DNA of 5,693 nt from assembly GCA_029777755.1 (NCBI GenBank), contig JAKORQ010000408.1, positions 1 to 5,693 of the forward strand. Direction: 5' to 3'. Numbering within the stretch: the stretch's first letter is position 1; every line of letters starts with the position of its first letter. The position numbers and the translations under genes were made by a program. The stretch is from Planctomycetota bacterium. GTDB taxonomy: Bacteria > Planctomycetota > Phycisphaerae > Tepidisphaerales > Tepidisphaeraceae. The notes below the pieces were generated by a model. The model was not told where the DNA came from. It was given only the letters and a program-made list of their open reading frames with translations, and did no database searches. Shown in pieces: positions 5,252-5,693 of the stretch.

Positions 5252-5693
5252 ATGAGCCTAGAGACGCTATTGACGTGTCTGTTCATCATCGCCGGGCGGA
5301 TGGCGGACGTGACGTTGGGCACGGTACGTACCATATCGGTGGTGCGCGGGCGCAAACACACCGCGGTGTTGCTGGGGTTCACTGAAGTCCTGATCTGGAT
5401 CTTTGTAGTGGCAAAAGTGGTGTCAGGCCTCTCGGAGAACCTCATTCTTGGCGTTTGCTACGCCGGGGGATTCGCCTTGGGGAACTTCCTTGGCATCACC
5501 GTGGATGAGTGGCTGGCGTTCGGCGAGCAATCCACCATGATCGTGTCGAAGCAGGGAAGAGAACTGGCGAAGGCGCTGCGCGAGAAGGGGTGGGTGATCA
5601 CTGAGCTCCCGGGGCAGGGGCGCGATGGTCCGACAGTGATCCTGATGGCTATCACCGCTCGACGTAAAGTTGCCGAGCTTCACAAGCAGGTCG
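5252..5693 (+). CDS. UPF0316-type membrane protein, DUF5698 + DUF2179 (3' end outside window)
   Basis: 147 codons are visible from ATG 5252 and the frame is still open at the window end. The N-terminal part has three hydrophobic segments (about 4-22, 39-58 and 63-84) with family signatures: RMADVTLGTVRTISVVRGRK (16-35), LLGFTEVLIWIFVVAKV (40-56) and YAGGFALGNFLGI (70-82). These match the DUF5698 membrane domain of UPF0316 proteins. From about residue 92 a soluble domain follows (TMIVSKQGRELAKALREKGW, then a VTELPGQGRDG-like turn and VILMAITARRK) as in DUF2179. The function of the family is not established. The start is 57 bases after the pilin stop; no other in-frame ATG/GTG/TTG lies closely upstream, and the Shine-Dalgarno is weak (only AGAG at unusual distance), so it could be co-transcribed with the pilin gene. 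The length seen is most of a usual member. Confidence 0.88.
   Translation, partial: MSLETLLTCLFIIAGRMADVTLGTVRTISVVRGRKHTAVLLGFTEVLIWIFVVAKVVSGLSENLILGVCYAGGFALGNFLGITVDEWLAFGEQSTMIVSKQGRELAKALREKGWVITELPGQGRDGPTVILMAITARRKVAELHKQV

Overview
The window suggests a moderately GC-rich bacterium of the phylum Planctomycetota, possibly the class Phycisphaerae. This is inferred from gene content: two pilin-like proteins with the N-terminal methylation motif, one carrying the H-X9-DG motif typical of the large Planctomycetota/Verrucomicrobiota/Lentisphaerota pilin-like families, plus a sialate O-acetylesterase-type SGNH esterase of the sort abundant in polysaccharide-degrading planctomycetes. No ribosomal or other phylogenetic marker is present, so the placement is tentative.

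Layout. Four genes lie on the minus strand, read from high to low coordinates: an IscU-type Fe-S scaffold (4172 to 3759), a membrane-anchored PGRP/amidase-like protein (3584 to 2934), a sialate O-acetylesterase-like protein (2755 to 896), and a pilin-like protein whose 3' end is cut by the window edge (625 to 1). Two genes lie on the plus strand: an H-X9-DG pilin-like protein (about 4295 to 5194) and the start of a UPF0316-type membrane protein (DUF5698 + DUF2179, 5252 to beyond the end). iscU and the plus-strand pilin are divergent and share a short control region (4173-4294).

The minus-strand genes are separated by 170 to 270 bases and mostly have their own Shine-Dalgarno sequences, so they look like individually expressed neighbours rather than one tight operon. 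No shared pathway is evident: Fe-S assembly, envelope, glycan deacetylation and pilin-like surface or secretion functions are mixed, as is common in planctomycete genomes.

The points most worth a second look are: (1) the amidase-like protein keeps the fold signatures but appears to lack the C-terminal zinc ligands; (2) the plus-strand pilin start region is an 18-bp tandem duplication that copies a Shine-Dalgarno plus GTG start, with a promoter placed so that the upstream ATG is probably not used; (3) a predicted long structured leader precedes the minus-strand pilin gene; (4) a repeated decamer sits in front of iscU. I found no CRISPR array, tRNA, rRNA, transposon or recognisable defence system. 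Most of the window is ordinary chromosomal gene content.
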